Source: Phycisphaerales bacterium (GTDB lineage Bacteria; Planctomycetota; Phycisphaerae; UBA1845; Fen-1342). From it: a DNA stretch of 34,713 nucleotides. The position numbers were made by a program, and so were the translations under genes. This document shows positions 1 to 8,519 of the stretch, piece after piece. The stretch is from NCBI GenBank assembly GCA_016795025.1, contig JAEUIR010000019.1, forward strand, positions 1 through 34,713, given 5' to 3'. Under the pieces are notes generated by a model, which was not told the origin of the DNA, searched no databases, and saw only the letters and a program-made list of their open reading frames with translations. Within the stretch, counting starts at the first letter, position 1. Every line of letters starts with the position of its first letter.

Positions 1-143
1 TGGCGTCGGGCGATGGCGGCGATCGCTTCGGCGAGCCGCAGGCAGTGATCGGCGGACTCGATGACGCATGGCCCGGCGATCAGAAGAAGCGGCTGATTCG
101 CGGCAACAGTGTATTGCGCGAGCGTTGCAGTGAGCGGTGTCAT
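1..143 (-). CDS. kdsA: 3-deoxy-8-phosphooctulonate synthase, N-terminal fragment (cut by window edge)
   Basis: Only the first 47 codons lie in the window. The enzyme condenses phosphoenolpyruvate with arabinose 5-phosphate to make Kdo-8-phosphate for lipopolysaccharide, in the cytoplasm. The sequence shows the family's first barrel strand and phosphate/PEP motif, LLLIAGPCVIES (residues 19-30), then a helix HCLRLAEAIAAIARR. DAHP synthases of the related family usually read GPCSVE here, so KdsA fits better. The ATG at 143 is the first start codon after the in-frame stop that ends the upstream gene; 99 bp separate the two. No clear Shine-Dalgarno is visible. It may be co-transcribed with the zinc-ribbon membrane protein upstream. 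The fragment is short, so the call rests on one motif and its spacing from the N terminus. Confidence 0.75.
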   Translation of the reverse strand, partial: MTPLTATLAQYTVAANQPLLLIAGPCVIESADHCLRLAEAIAAIARR

Positions 144-242
144 TGCGCGGATGATATTCGATTTTGGATTTTTGGAGTCCGGATCGGCGAGTGCTCCGGC
201 GATAAATGCCGGTTGGCGGCCGCCGTGCCGCAGGACTGAGCG

Positions 243-1880
243 TTACCGATTCGCCCAGCGCACGCGCCGCGCGTCGCGCATCATGCGCATGATCCAGACA
301 ACCACCAGCGCCGCCCAGCCCAGAACGATGGCGATCGGTTCGTACATTCCGGCCAGCATGGCGCGGCGCGTGCCCTGCGTCCAGGCGATGAAATCGCTGA
401 TCCACATGTCGAAAAAAATCATCGACATGAACATCGCGAAAAACCACATCCACGGATACCACAGAAACACGACACTGTAGGCAATGACCTTTTCCGCCCC
501 GCGCGCATCGTGAAACTCACCGCGCCAGAACCACCAGATTGACAGCAATCCCCCCAGCAGACGATGAACCAACCATCCCACCATCGGCGTCAGCCCGACC
601 GCGACCATGGAGACCAGCCAAAAATCCGAGCGGCCGCCTTGGTTGGTGGAAAACCAAAGGGGGAGGTACCAGCAAATCAATATCGTCAACATCGACCCGC
701 CGATGAGCGCGATTCCAAGAGCCGCCTTTCGCCCCGCGATGAAAATGGCGGCGACGATCACGGCCAGCCACAACGGCGTCTTTCCAAAGTTCTCTCCATA
801 TCGTCCGACCGTGTCAGCGAGGAAAATGCAGCCGAGCCACGCCCAACTAAATAGCGCGATGAGAGCATAGTTCCATATGGCGAAGCGCTGCGCGTGAATG
901 GCCGGAGCGGCGACCTGAAGCGATTCAAAAAAAGCGCGCGGTTGGACGAGCAGTTGCTGCGCCGTGCGCATCAGTCGGCCGGCAAATTCCCGAATGCCGA
1001 CCGGCGCCGCGCTCTCCCATTCGACGCCGCGGCGACGCTGATTGGTCAGCGAATCGTCCGCCGGCGCGCCGCATTCGGTGCATCGCCGGTCAGTCGATAC
1101 GTGCGTCAGGTCATAGCCGCATGATTCGCAGATCATGGGCCGGTCAGCGGACGCAGCCATTTGATTCAGTAGCGAGGCTGAGCGCATCGCGCGCCGAATG
1201 ATGAACAATGCCGCGAACCAAACCGACGGGGCCATGACCATCGCCACGGCGTCTTGGCGCTGCGGAAGCCCGGCCGCGATCCGATTCAAGCGGTAAAACG
1301 TGACAATGGTGATGATTGATCCGACGACCCCAATGCAGATCAACGCCGCCGGCACGTTTGCGGCGATGACCGACACCGCGTTCCATACCGCTCCGCTCAA
1401 CGAATCTTCGCGCGTGGCGCGAGGCAGAACGATAATGACCGCGATTGCGACGATGATGCACATGACCAGCGAAATGGCCAGCAGCGCTAGCGTGGCGTGA
1501 ACGAGCTGGTCCTTCCCTGGAAACAAGGCGCGAAACGCGTCGCCCAGCGATCGCGACGCGAGTATCCAACTTCCGCCAATCCGCAGGCCGCCCGCAGTCT
1601 GACTTGTCGCCGGCGGTTGGCGGAAGTCAATGTACTTGGTCTGACCGTAGACCACAAAAAACAGGACAAGCACCGCTGCGAACACGATATGAAGCGCGAG
1701 GATCAGCAATAAGGCCGGTCTCGATGCACGGGTTGTGCGTGCGATACCCGCTTGAAGGCGAACGAGAGCGATCCAGGGGCCGATTGCGGCGTCTCGGAAT
1801 TCTCCACGCGCGTGCGAAACCAAAATACTGCCAGCCGGGGTTTGGTCGCTGCCGGGGGGTTCGTGCGCCTCAGGCTGCAT
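243..1880 (-). CDS. polytopic membrane protein with central zinc ribbon, Yip1-like C-terminal half
   Basis: Function unknown. The 545-residue protein has about nine or ten hydrophobic segments: roughly 56-78, 130-152, 167-196 and 217-230 in the N-terminal half, and several from 340 to 534 in the C-terminal half. Between the halves is a zinc ribbon with Cys251, Cys254, Cys267 and Cys270 (CESCGYDL...CTECG). I know this motif mainly from planctomycete proteins. The segment after it (ending PRAFFESL) followed by four or more helices resembles Yip1-family membrane proteins. The ATG at 1880 gives a polar N terminus of about 50 residues before the first helix. kdsA follows on the same strand after 99 bp, and the Nudix-like gene lies 182 bp upstream. 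The gene is clearly real; its role is not known. Confidence 0.8.
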   Translation of the reverse strand: MQPEAHEPPGSDQTPAGSILVSHARGEFRDAAIGPWIALVRLQAGIARTTRASRPALLLILALHIVFAAVLVLFFVVYGQTKYIDFRQPPATSQTAGGLRIGGSWILASRSLGDAFRALFPGKDQLVHATLALLAISLVMCIIVAIAVIIVLPRATREDSLSGAVWNAVSVIAANVPAALICIGVVGSIITIVTFYRLNRIAAGLPQRQDAVAMVMAPSVWFAALFIIRRAMRSASLLNQMAASADRPMICESCGYDLTHVSTDRRCTECGAPADDSLTNQRRRGVEWESAAPVGIREFAGRLMRTAQQLLVQPRAFFESLQVAAPAIHAQRFAIWNYALIALFSWAWLGCIFLADTVGRYGENFGKTPLWLAVIVAAIFIAGRKAALGIALIGGSMLTILICWYLPLWFSTNQGGRSDFWLVSMVAVGLTPMVGWLVHRLLGGLLSIWWFWRGEFHDARGAEKVIAYSVVFLWYPWMWFFAMFMSMIFFDMWISDFIAWTQGTRRAMLAGMYEPIAIVLGWAALVVVWIMRMMRDARRVRWANR

Positions 1881-2062
1881 GGAGTCCTCGTGGAAGTTGC
1901 TACAGTGTACGCGCCTTGGAGGCGGTGGGTGCGACCGCTGACGTAAGAATTGGTCGGATATGACTGCGGCGCGCGGATGTAAGTGCTACCCGGCTTGCAA
2001 AGCGACGCTTCGATAGCGAGCGTTTTTTCGTCCTATCTGGCCGCGCGGGCTCCGAAGCCTGT

Positions 2063-2470
2063 TCAGGGAAGCGGGGCTTCAACAAGCCAATCCACCACCT
2101 GCTGAGTCGGCGCGTCGAAGATGTAATCACGCAACTGTGCGCGAGCGACCCAGCGCGGTTCGACGCAGCCGACGGCGGCGATTTCTCCGGCGCGTATGCT
2201 GCATATGTAATAGCGGAATGTCACCGTGTGCGTGCCGAACGCGTATTGAAACGGTGGTTGGCCGATCTGGAAATCGATGGTGACGCCGAGTTGTTCGCGG
2301 CATAGGCGGCGCAGCGCGGCCTCCGGGGATTCGCGGTCCGCGACGCGCCCGCCGGGGAATTCGTAATTTGCCGACGGGTCTGCCGTCGTTTTGATGATGA
2401 GGAACTCATCCGGTCCGCTCCGCAGCAGGGCGCGAGCCTCGGTCCAGCGGGTAAGCGGTTGACGCGACAT
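2063..2470 (-). CDS. Nudix-family protein with altered Nudix box
   Basis: A 135-residue single-domain protein. Nudix enzymes hydrolyse nucleoside diphosphates linked to another group. The fold is recognisable from YEFPGGRV followed by a Nudix-box-like helix, and from the downstream strand VTFRYYIC. In the box (GX5EX7REUXEEXGU) the GX5E part is present, but the REUXEEXGU part reads RLCREQLGV: two of the three usual metal-binding or catalytic glutamates are replaced (by Leu and Gln). It may be inactive, use other ligands, or bind rather than cleave. I chose the ATG at 2470 (MSRQPLTRW) because the longer reading from 2554 adds a low-complexity basic stretch and nearly reaches the divergent epimerase gene. 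The 107-bp region shared with that gene presumably holds both promoters. Confidence 0.75.
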   Translation of the reverse strand: MSRQPLTRWTEARALLRSGPDEFLIIKTTADPSANYEFPGGRVADRESPEAALRRLCREQLGVTIDFQIGQPPFQYAFGTHTVTFRYYICSIRAGEIAAVGCVEPRWVARAQLRDYIFDAPTQQVVDWLVEAPLP

Positions 2471-2577
2471 TGGCGTGGACGTTACAAGAGCATGTTCGCG
2501 GTGTCTATCCGCGTTTTTTTGTGTGAGCGCGGTTCGGCGGCGCGTGTCCGCCACGGCCGTTGCGAAGCGGAATCGCC

Positions 2578-3510
2578 ATGCGCGTTTTGATTACGGGCTC
2601 TAGCGGACTCATCGGAACCAATGTCGGTCTGGCGCTGCAAAAGCGCGGGGACAGCGTGGTGGGAATCGACAAACGGGCCAACTCGTGGACCGATCGGATT
2701 GAAACAGTCACGTTCGATTTGTCCGCGGGGCGAACCGGCGAATTGCCGGTCAGCGGCACGTTCGATGTCGTGCTGCACCTGGCCGCGTATGCAAAGGTAT
2801 TCGAGCTTGTCGAGCATCCGGATCGGGCGCTCGAGAACGTCCAGATGTGCTTTAATGTGCTCGAATTTTGCCGAAAATCTCAGACGCCGATCATCTTCGG
2901 CAGCTCGCGCGAGGTGTACGGCGATATTCATCGCCACGTGACCGAAGAGACCGCCGCGGATTTTGTTGTGGCCGAGAGCCCCTATAGCGCTTCGAAAATC
3001 TCCGGCGAGGCGTTTATTTATTCATACGGAAAATGCTACGCATTGCCGTATCTCGTGTTTCGCTTCAGCAACGTCTACGGCCGCTTTGATTGCGATCTGG
3101 AGCGCATGGAGCGCGTGATTCCTTTGTTCATGCGGAAGATCGTGCGGGGAGAACCGATCGTGGTATTCGGCCGAGAAAAGGTGCTGGACTTCACGTATAT
3201 CGACGACTGCGCGCAGGGCGTGATGAAGGGCATCGACGCGCTGGTTTCGCGCACCGTAAATCAGCAGACAATCAATCTCGCCTATGGCCAGGGTTCGACG
3301 CTGGTCGATCTGGTGAATCTCATCTCGCTGGCGTTGCGCAAAGAGCCGAATGTGCGCTATGAACCAGCGCGATCGGGCGAGGTGACGCGCTATGTCGCGG
3401 AGATCGCCAAGGCGCGGCGGTTGCTGGGCTATGAGCCGACGACTCCGCTCACCGCGGGAGTTCCGAAGGCGGTGCGATGGCAGCAGGAGATCGGAGTGCT
3501 TTCGGAGTAG
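2578..3510 (+). CDS. NAD-dependent nucleotide-sugar epimerase/dehydratase
   Basis: An extended short-chain dehydrogenase of 310 residues, the usual length of NDP-sugar epimerases and dehydratases. The dinucleotide-binding GxxGxxG is at Gly7, Gly10 and Gly13 (TGSSGLIG). The catalytic YxxxK is Tyr136/Lys140 (YSASK), and the upstream Ser/Thr region reads GSSREVYGD, as in this family. It should act in the cytoplasm on a nucleotide-bound sugar and may feed the large polysaccharide cluster in the same window, although it is not in that operon. The exact substrate cannot be read from the sequence. The ATG at 2578 places the Rossmann strand at residue 3 and has a purine-rich GCGGA upstream; an earlier reading from 2560 only adds six residues. 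It is convergent with the next gene, 25 bp apart, with no terminator I could recognise. Confidence 0.9.
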   Translation: MRVLITGSSGLIGTNVGLALQKRGDSVVGIDKRANSWTDRIETVTFDLSAGRTGELPVSGTFDVVLHLAAYAKVFELVEHPDRALENVQMCFNVLEFCRKSQTPIIFGSSREVYGDIHRHVTEETAADFVVAESPYSASKISGEAFIYSYGKCYALPYLVFRFSNVYGRFDCDLERMERVIPLFMRKIVRGEPIVVFGREKVLDFTYIDDCAQGVMKGIDALVSRTVNQQTINLAYGQGSTLVDLVNLISLALRKEPNVRYEPARSGEVTRYVAEIAKARRLLGYEPTTPLTAGVPKAVRWQQEIGVLSE

Positions 3511-3535
3511 CGATCGGGGGCAATCAGGATTCGCC

Positions 3536-4015
3536 TCACGGCTTGGGTGTAATCGCTCGTACAATCACGGCGTCGCCGCGGGCGGAGCATTTTCCATTTG
3601 GCAGGCGTACGTCGTTCATATTGATGATCGCGTTTGCGCCGCGGGTGGCGGCCTCGGCTTTCAGCGATTCGGCCGCTTTGGCCGGTGCGGGGTGACCATC
3701 GGTAAATACCGCTTCGATTTGCTGAACGATTTCGAATCCGACAATCTGGCCCGTTGAACTGGTGGCAATGATGCGGCCTGCGAGTCGCGCGGCTTCTTCC
3801 TGCTTAGCCGCGACATCGTTGAGCGTGCGCTTCAACTCGGCCTGCCGCTCGCGCGAGGCGAAGCCGTTTTTGATTTTGCGCCAGATGCCGGAAATTACGA
3901 AGAAGGCGATGATCGCCCCGCCCACGAGAATGATGCGTTGCGCGATGGGGTTATTAAGTTGTTCCGGAAGCTGACCGAGCACGGCATCTCGCTCCTCGCG
4001 CGTGTTCACACGCAA
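3536..4015 (-). CDS. small one-helix membrane protein, C-terminal domain faintly YbjQ-like
   Basis: A protein of 159 residues, function unknown. A polar N terminus is followed by one membrane helix (about residues 25-44, AQRIILVGGAIIAFFVISGI), a basic, charged helical stretch likely to form a coiled coil, and a C-terminal domain with GFEIVQQIEAVF and the stretch RGANAIINMNDVRLPNGKCS ending in a GDAVIVRAI strand. The layout (long helix, GANAII, closing hydrophobic strand) recalls YbjQ/heavy-metal-binding-like domains, but the match is weak. The start is a TTG at 4015; a GTG two codons later is equally possible. The reading frame stays open further upstream without an ATG, GTG or TTG, so the true N terminus is uncertain. 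It is divergent from the ABC transporter operon with a 143-bp intergenic region. Confidence 0.6.
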   Translation of the reverse strand: MRVNTREERDAVLGQLPEQLNNPIAQRIILVGGAIIAFFVISGIWRKIKNGFASRERQAELKRTLNDVAAKQEEAARLAGRIIATSSTGQIVGFEIVQQIEAVFTDGHPAPAKAAESLKAEAATRGANAIINMNDVRLPNGKCSARGDAVIVRAITPKP

Positions 4016-4146
4016 TTCGAACGCCTTTATATCGCGCGGCTCGCCGATTGAGAATAACGCCTGGGCGAGAATTAGGCAGGACGCCCGGACACAGGTACAA
4101 TTCGTGATTCTGTTGTGTGAGCGCGGGCGGGCGGGCCGCTGATTCC

Positions 4147-4150
4147 GGAG
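4147..4150 (+). promoter_or_regulatory. Shine-Dalgarno GGAG that fixes the ATPase start
   Basis: GGAG lies 8 nt before the ATG at 4159. It supports that start over the earlier in-frame codon at 4117, which would add a 14-residue low-complexity stretch absent from LolD/MacB-type ATPases. Confidence 0.6.
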
Positions 4151-4158
4151 CTTCTTGC

Positions 4159-4875
4159 ATGAGCGCTGTCGATATCGATCTGCGGTTGGTTCGCAAGGTT
4201 TACCACAAAGGTAGGATGAACATCACCGTGCTCGACGGTCTCGACCTGTCGATCGAGGGCGGCGACTTCGCCGTCATCATGGGGCCGAGCGGATCGGGCA
4301 AATCGACGCTGCTTCACTTGGTCGGCGGATTGGATTCTCCGACTTCCGGCTCAGTGCGCGTCGGCGATGCGCATTTGGAGCGCATGTCCGAGCGCGAATT
4401 GACCGCTTGGCGCAGCAGGCATGTCGGATTCATTTTTCAGATGTACCACCTTGTTCCGGTGTTGACGGCCGCACAGAACGTCGAGTTGCCGCTTCTACTG
4501 TTTCGAATGAGCAGTGCCGAGCGCCGCAAGCGCGTCGAGACGGCACTCGAGATTGTCGGCCTGAAAGACCGAATGGATCACCGACCGAATCAGCTTTCGG
4601 GCGGGCAGGAGCAGCGCGTGGCGATTGCGCGGGCGATCGTCACCGATCCTGACGTGATCGTCGCGGACGAGCCGACGGGCGACCTGGACGCGAAAACCTC
4701 GACGGAGATTCTTCAACTTCTGAGCTTGCTGAACTCCGAGTTTCGCAAGTCGATTATCATGGTGACTCACGATCCGCGCGCCGCCGGCTTTGGCAAGCGA
4801 TTGCTGCACCTCGACAAAGGCGTGTTGGAGCGCGATGAACGTCACACGCATCCCGTGCAACCGGTGGCCGTATGA
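4159..4875 (+). CDS. ABC transporter ATPase, LolD/MacB type
   Basis: The cytoplasmic ATPase subunit (238 residues) that powers the permeases encoded directly downstream. Motifs in order: Walker [10 protein letters not shown] (near residue 42), Q-loop [22 protein letters not shown]-like region typical of LolD/MacB/FtsE-like ATPases, signature LSGGQEQR (near 146), and Walker B with [10 protein letters not shown] (near 170), then the switch His in VTHDPRAA. This class drives mechanotransmission through FtsX-like permeases, extracting lipoproteins or exporting peptides and glycolipids, rather than ordinary import. It is first in a five-gene set and is the only ATPase gene there. The 49-bp spacing to the first permease and the co-directional packing suggest one operon. 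The cargo cannot be told from the sequence. Confidence 0.95.
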   Translation: MSAVDIDLRLVRKVYHKGRMNITVLDGLDLSIEGGDFAVIMGPSGSGKSTLLHLVGGLDSPTSGSVRVGDAHLERMSERELTAWRSRHVGFIFQMYHLVPVLTAAQNVELPLLLFRMSSAERRKRVETALEIVGLKDRMDHRPNQLSGGQEQRVAIARAIVTDPDVIVADEPTGDLDAKTSTEILQLLSLLNSEFRKSIIMVTHDPRAAGFGKRLLHLDKGVLERDERHTHPVQPVAV

Positions 4876-4924
4876 TCGCCGGCAATTCTTCACGTCGCGA
4901 TGATCCAATCCGCGGAGCTTGCGG

Positions 4925-6097
4925 ATGACGATGGGCTATGTGCTTTTGCAGAATCTGCGGCGCAATCCGCTGCGGACGGCGCTGACTGCGACGGCGTTCG
5001 CGCTGCCGATGGCCGTGTTTGTCATCGCCATCAGCATCGTGCTGAATCTTGCGATCATGTCGCAGGATCTCGCCAAGCAGCTTCGCGCGGCCGTGCATCA
5101 CCGCGTTTCATTCACGAATTTCCTTCCCGAAGGCATGCGCTCACGCATCCAGGCGCTGGATCAGGGTAAGAATCGACTCACGGCGGTTTGCGGCATGCGC
5201 TGGTTTGGCGGGCGAGTGCCGGGAGCTCAGAACATCGTCCAGAGCCTTGCGGCCGATCACGACACCTTTCCGATTGTTTATCCCGACGTGGCCATGAGCG
5301 AGCATGAGATTGCCGAATGGAACCGCGAACGGCGTGCGTGCGTTGTGGGAAAGCTGATTGCGGAGCAATACGGTTGGAAAGTTGGGTCGCAATTCAGTCT
5401 GCAAAGCTCCATTCCGCCGTATCAGGAGCTTGAATTCGTTTGCGTCAAGATCGTGGAACTGTCGTCGCGTCAGAGCGTCATGTATTTTCGCCGCGACTAT
5501 CTTGAAAACTCGTTGGAAGCGCTTGGCGCCGGCCCGGGCGGCTGCAATGTCTTTTGGATTCGAGCGCGTGATGCGGAGAGTTTGTTGGCGTTGCAGCGCG
5601 ATATCGACGCGGCGTTCGCGAACAGCCCCGACGAAACAAAAACCGAGGACGAGAATGCTTTCATTGCAGGGTTCATTCAGGCAGCCGGCAATATTCCCGG
5701 TTTGATGCAAATGCTGGCGGTGGTGGTGGTGGTGATTTTGGGGTTGGTCGGCGGAAACACGATGATGATGAGCTTGCGCGAGCGCATGGCGGAGCTCGCA
5801 GTGTTCAAAGCGATCGGGTTTCACTCGTTGCGCGTGTTCCGGCTGGTTCTCACGGAAAGCGTCATTCTGGCGATCGGCGGCGCTGCCGCCGGCGTGATTC
5901 CGGTGTGGGCATTGCTCAATCTGATCCCGCTGAGCGTGCCGGGCCGCGGACCTTCGATGCCATTGACGGCATCGTGGCAGGGCGCGGCGGGATCATTGTT
6001 CATCGCGGCGCTGATCGGGTTCGCGGCCGGTCTTTGGCCGGCTTATCAGGCGATGCGGCTGAAAACGGTGAACGCATTGCGGAATATCGGGGAATGA
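4925..6097 (+). CDS. FtsX-like ABC permease, type A copy 1
   Basis: An inner-membrane permease of 390 residues with one N-terminal membrane helix (about 20-45), a large periplasmic domain, and three C-terminal helices (about 262-285, 315-340 and 355-380). This is the FtsX/MacB/DevC layout. The first cytosolic stretch LLQNLRRNPLRT is typical of the family. It is paralogous to the gene at 7344-8516: both share VCGMR followed by Gly-Gly, then WNR(E/D)R, GWKVG and a closing cytosolic-side motif F(K/S)xxGF or LKSLGF before the last helices. The ATG at 4925 has GGAG at 4914-4917, 7 nt upstream; a TTG at 4919 is an alternative. It probably pairs with the type B permease that follows 16 bp later. Confidence 0.92.
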   Translation: MTMGYVLLQNLRRNPLRTALTATAFALPMAVFVIAISIVLNLAIMSQDLAKQLRAAVHHRVSFTNFLPEGMRSRIQALDQGKNRLTAVCGMRWFGGRVPGAQNIVQSLAADHDTFPIVYPDVAMSEHEIAEWNRERRACVVGKLIAEQYGWKVGSQFSLQSSIPPYQELEFVCVKIVELSSRQSVMYFRRDYLENSLEALGAGPGGCNVFWIRARDAESLLALQRDIDAAFANSPDETKTEDENAFIAGFIQAAGNIPGLMQMLAVVVVVILGLVGGNTMMMSLRERMAELAVFKAIGFHSLRVFRLVLTESVILAIGGAAAGVIPVWALLNLIPLSVPGRGPSMPLTASWQGAAGSLFIAALIGFAAGLWPAYQAMRLKTVNALRNIGE

Positions 6098-6113
6098 TCG
6101 AACGGATGGCTGA

Positions 6114-7298
6114 ATGGCTCTGCCGCTGAAATATCACACGCGATATCTGCTGGTTCATCGCGCGACCACGCTTCTGACGGTGCTGGTGGTGGCGGTCGTT
6201 GTCGGGACGTTTACGTGGATGAGCGGGTTCGCCGCGGCGCTCGGCGAGACGCTGAGCGTGGCCGGTGATCCGCAGAAGATGGTCGTCGTGCGGCGCGGCT
6301 CGGAGTCGGAGTTCAACAGCGCGCTTTCGATGGAGGATTTCAATCGTCTGCGACAGCTTGAAGAGATCGCCAGGGATCCGGAGACCGGCGAGCAACTGCT
6401 TAGCGGCGAAATGCTTGTGCAACTTCAATTGCCGCGGCGAAGCGACGGGGGCAAAACGCTCGCCAATGTCGCGGTGCGCGGGCTGCGCGAAGTCGGCGCG
6501 AAGGTACACCGCGATGTGAAGATCGCAGGGCGTTTTCCCGGCGCGGGCCAGCGCGAAGTAATTGTCGGAGCCGCGGCCGCGCGGCAGTTCGTCGGCCTGG
6601 AGGTGGGAAAATCCATTGCGCTCGGTTATGGCGGCGATCGCGCGTTTCAGATTGTCGGAATCTTCACGGCCGAGGGCGGGCCGCTGGAAAGTGAAATCTG
6701 GGGCAACGTTGATACGCTGATGAATGCCTACAACCGCAACGGGTATTCGTCGGCAAATCTGCTGTTCAGCACAAGCGTCGATGCAAAAGCGCTCGCAGCC
6801 AGGCTGGAAGGTCCGCAGATCCAGCTTTCGGGATTCACCGAGTCCGAATATTGGCAAAAACAGGCGGCCAACATCCGCGTCTATCTCGGCTTCGCGTACG
6901 CACTGGTGGCATTCATGTTCGCGGCGGCGGTGTTCGCGATCGCCAACACGATGTATGCGACCGTCGCAGGGCGAACGCGCGAGATTGCGATGTTGCGAAC
7001 AATCGGCTTTCGTCCGCCTCACATTCTGGCGGGTTTTTTGCTGGAATCAGTGTTGCTGTGCCTGCTCGGCGGAATCCTGGGCTGCCTGCTGTGCCAGGCG
7101 TGGCTGTCAATGGGCGGCGCGATGAAGGACATGTACGGCGCGACAACGTTCTCGACGCTTGCTTTTGTGATTCGACTCACGCCGATGACGGTTCTGTTCG
7201 CGCTGCTTTCGGTGTGCATCATCGGCGTGCTCGGGGCGATATTCCCGGCGCGCCGCGCGGCTCGCATCGAGGTCGTCACGGCGCTGCGCCAAACGTGA
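6114..7298 (+). CDS. FtsX-like ABC permease, type B copy 1
   Basis: A permease of 394 residues with the same 1+3 helix layout: N-terminal helix about residues 18-42, then a periplasmic domain and C-terminal helices from about 265. It differs in sequence from the type A permease but is clearly paralogous to the gene at 8520-9692. Both share LPL.Y near the N terminus, VVAVVV in the first helix, QLLS.E..VQ, PRR(S/T)D, ANV.VRG, LESEIW, and a cytosolic loop with REIAMLRTIGF. That loop matches the coupling region of MacB-like permeases. It probably forms a heterodimer with the preceding type A protein and uses the ATPase at 4159-4875. It starts at ATG 6114, 16 bp after the previous stop. Confidence 0.92.
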   Translation: MALPLKYHTRYLLVHRATTLLTVLVVAVVVGTFTWMSGFAAALGETLSVAGDPQKMVVVRRGSESEFNSALSMEDFNRLRQLEEIARDPETGEQLLSGEMLVQLQLPRRSDGGKTLANVAVRGLREVGAKVHRDVKIAGRFPGAGQREVIVGAAAARQFVGLEVGKSIALGYGGDRAFQIVGIFTAEGGPLESEIWGNVDTLMNAYNRNGYSSANLLFSTSVDAKALAARLEGPQIQLSGFTESEYWQKQAANIRVYLGFAYALVAFMFAAAVFAIANTMYATVAGRTREIAMLRTIGFRPPHILAGFLLESVLLCLLGGILGCLLCQAWLSMGGAMKDMYGATTFSTLAFVIRLTPMTVLFALLSVCIIGVLGAIFPARRAARIEVVTALRQT

Positions 7299-7343
7299 GT
7301 TCGGCTCTGCCGGCCTCGAAGGAAAAGTGAACGGAATAGACGT

Positions 7344-8516
7344 TTGATTCTGCGTTTCTCCTACCTGCTCCGGAACCTCAGCCGAAATCCGCTGCGCACG
7401 CTTCTCACACTTGCGGCCGTGGCCATGCCCGTGATGATCCTCGTGTTGTCGACGGCCGTGATCTCGGGAATCAATCGCTTTCTCGATAACTCGGTGAAGC
7501 AATTGCGCCTGGTGGTGACGCAAAAAGCGTCGATCGCGAATCCGTTGCCCCTGGGTCATCGCGCGAAGATCGAAGCGATAGACCCGGACAGACGGGACCT
7601 GGTGGCGGTGTGCGGCATGCGCTACCTCGGCGGCGCGGTGGAAGGCGTGCAGCATCCGTTGTCCACGCTGGCCGTGGAGCCGGACACCTTTCCATTGGTA
7701 TACCCAGAGCACCTGACCACCCAAGCGGAGCAGGACGCGTGGAATCGTGATCGCCAGGCGTTGATTGTCGGGCGCTCGACCGCGGCGCAGATGGGTTGGA
7801 AAGTCGGCGACAAAGTGACGATCCGCGCGTCGGTGCCGCCTTACACGGCAATGGATTATCACGTTGTCTCGACCGCGCCACGATCGGCCGACGATGTCAC
7901 GCTGTTCTGTCGGCTGGATTATCTGCAAGAGGAGGTTCGTCGCACGGAGATGGTTCCGGACATCGTGAGCTTGTTCTTCATCAAGTGCAAATCCGACGGC
8001 GGCCTTGATCGCATGCGCGCGGCAATCGACAAGCAATTCGCCGGCTCCGTCGATGAAACGTTGACTCAGCACGAAAAGGCGTTCATGAGCGAGTTCATTC
8101 GCCAACAGTTTGATCTGCCCACCAATCTAAGCATCCTCTCGGCGGTGACGATCTTCGTCGCGGTGATGGCCGCGATGAACACAATGGGCATGAACTTTCG
8201 CGATCGTCTGAGCGAATTCGCCACGTTGAAATCGCTCGGCTTCCGAAGCCGCTGGGTGTTCGCGCTGATGCAGACTGAAAGCGTGCTGCTATGCGCGCTG
8301 GGGGGCATCATCGGCGCGGGCTCGCCATTCATCGCGTTCACCTATACGCCGCTGAAAAACTACAAGCTGCCGGTGATTCAGTCGTTGGAGATCGCGCCGG
8401 TGGTGTGCCTCTACGGAATTCTGATCTCGGTTGCGATCGGCATCATCGCGGCTGCGCCGCCGTCACTCGCGGCGGCGCGAACGCGCGTGGTCGATGCGTT
8501 TCGGACGCTGGAGTAG
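7344..8516 (+). CDS. FtsX-like ABC permease, type A copy 2
   Basis: A permease of 390 residues, second copy of type A. The N-terminal LLRNLSRNPLRTLLTL and the first helix mirror the gene at 4925. The periplasmic domain keeps VCGMRYLGG, DTFPLVYPE, WNRDRQAL and GWKVGDKV, and the C-terminal half keeps NTMGMNFRDRLSE and LKSLGFRS before the last two helices. The start is a TTG at 7344 with ACGGAA about 7 nt upstream; no ATG lies nearby in frame that would keep the conserved N terminus. The 45-bp gap before it is the widest inside the four-permease array and marks the boundary between the two permease pairs. Copy-specific differences in the periplasmic domain suggest different partners or cargo, which is inference. 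Confidence 0.92.
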   Translation: MILRFSYLLRNLSRNPLRTLLTLAAVAMPVMILVLSTAVISGINRFLDNSVKQLRLVVTQKASIANPLPLGHRAKIEAIDPDRRDLVAVCGMRYLGGAVEGVQHPLSTLAVEPDTFPLVYPEHLTTQAEQDAWNRDRQALIVGRSTAAQMGWKVGDKVTIRASVPPYTAMDYHVVSTAPRSADDVTLFCRLDYLQEEVRRTEMVPDIVSLFFIKCKSDGGLDRMRAAIDKQFAGSVDETLTQHEKAFMSEFIRQQFDLPTNLSILSAVTIFVAVMAAMNTMGMNFRDRLSEFATLKSLGFRSRWVFALMQTESVLLCALGGIIGAGSPFIAFTYTPLKNYKLPVIQSLEIAPVVCLYGILISVAIGIIAAAPPSLAAARTRVVDAFRTLE

Positions 8517-8519
8517 GTC

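Noticed and set aside
1-143. Alternative reading of the left-edge fragment as DAHP synthase
   Set aside because: The motif is GPCVIES, whereas DAHP synthases of the same fold normally have GPCSVE; the short N-terminal lead also fits KdsA better.
2005-2028. Possible terminator: ACGCT/AGCGT arms followed by six T on the plus strand
   Set aside because: The stem is only 5 bp with a 9-nt loop, and no plus-strand gene ends before it; on the minus strand the T-run is on the wrong side for the Nudix gene.
2536-2552. GGCGG/CCGCC inverted repeat in the intergenic region before the epimerase gene
   Set aside because: Stems of 5 bp made only of G and C are common at this base composition, and there is no T-run or known operator pattern.
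4026-4054. Sigma70-like promoter on the minus strand (TTCTCA, 17 nt, TATAAA) before the small membrane protein
   Set aside because: The spacing is good, but it would put the transcript start 3-5 nt from the TTG start codon, and its -10 element overlaps the only candidate ribosome site. One weak match in GC-rich DNA is not enough.
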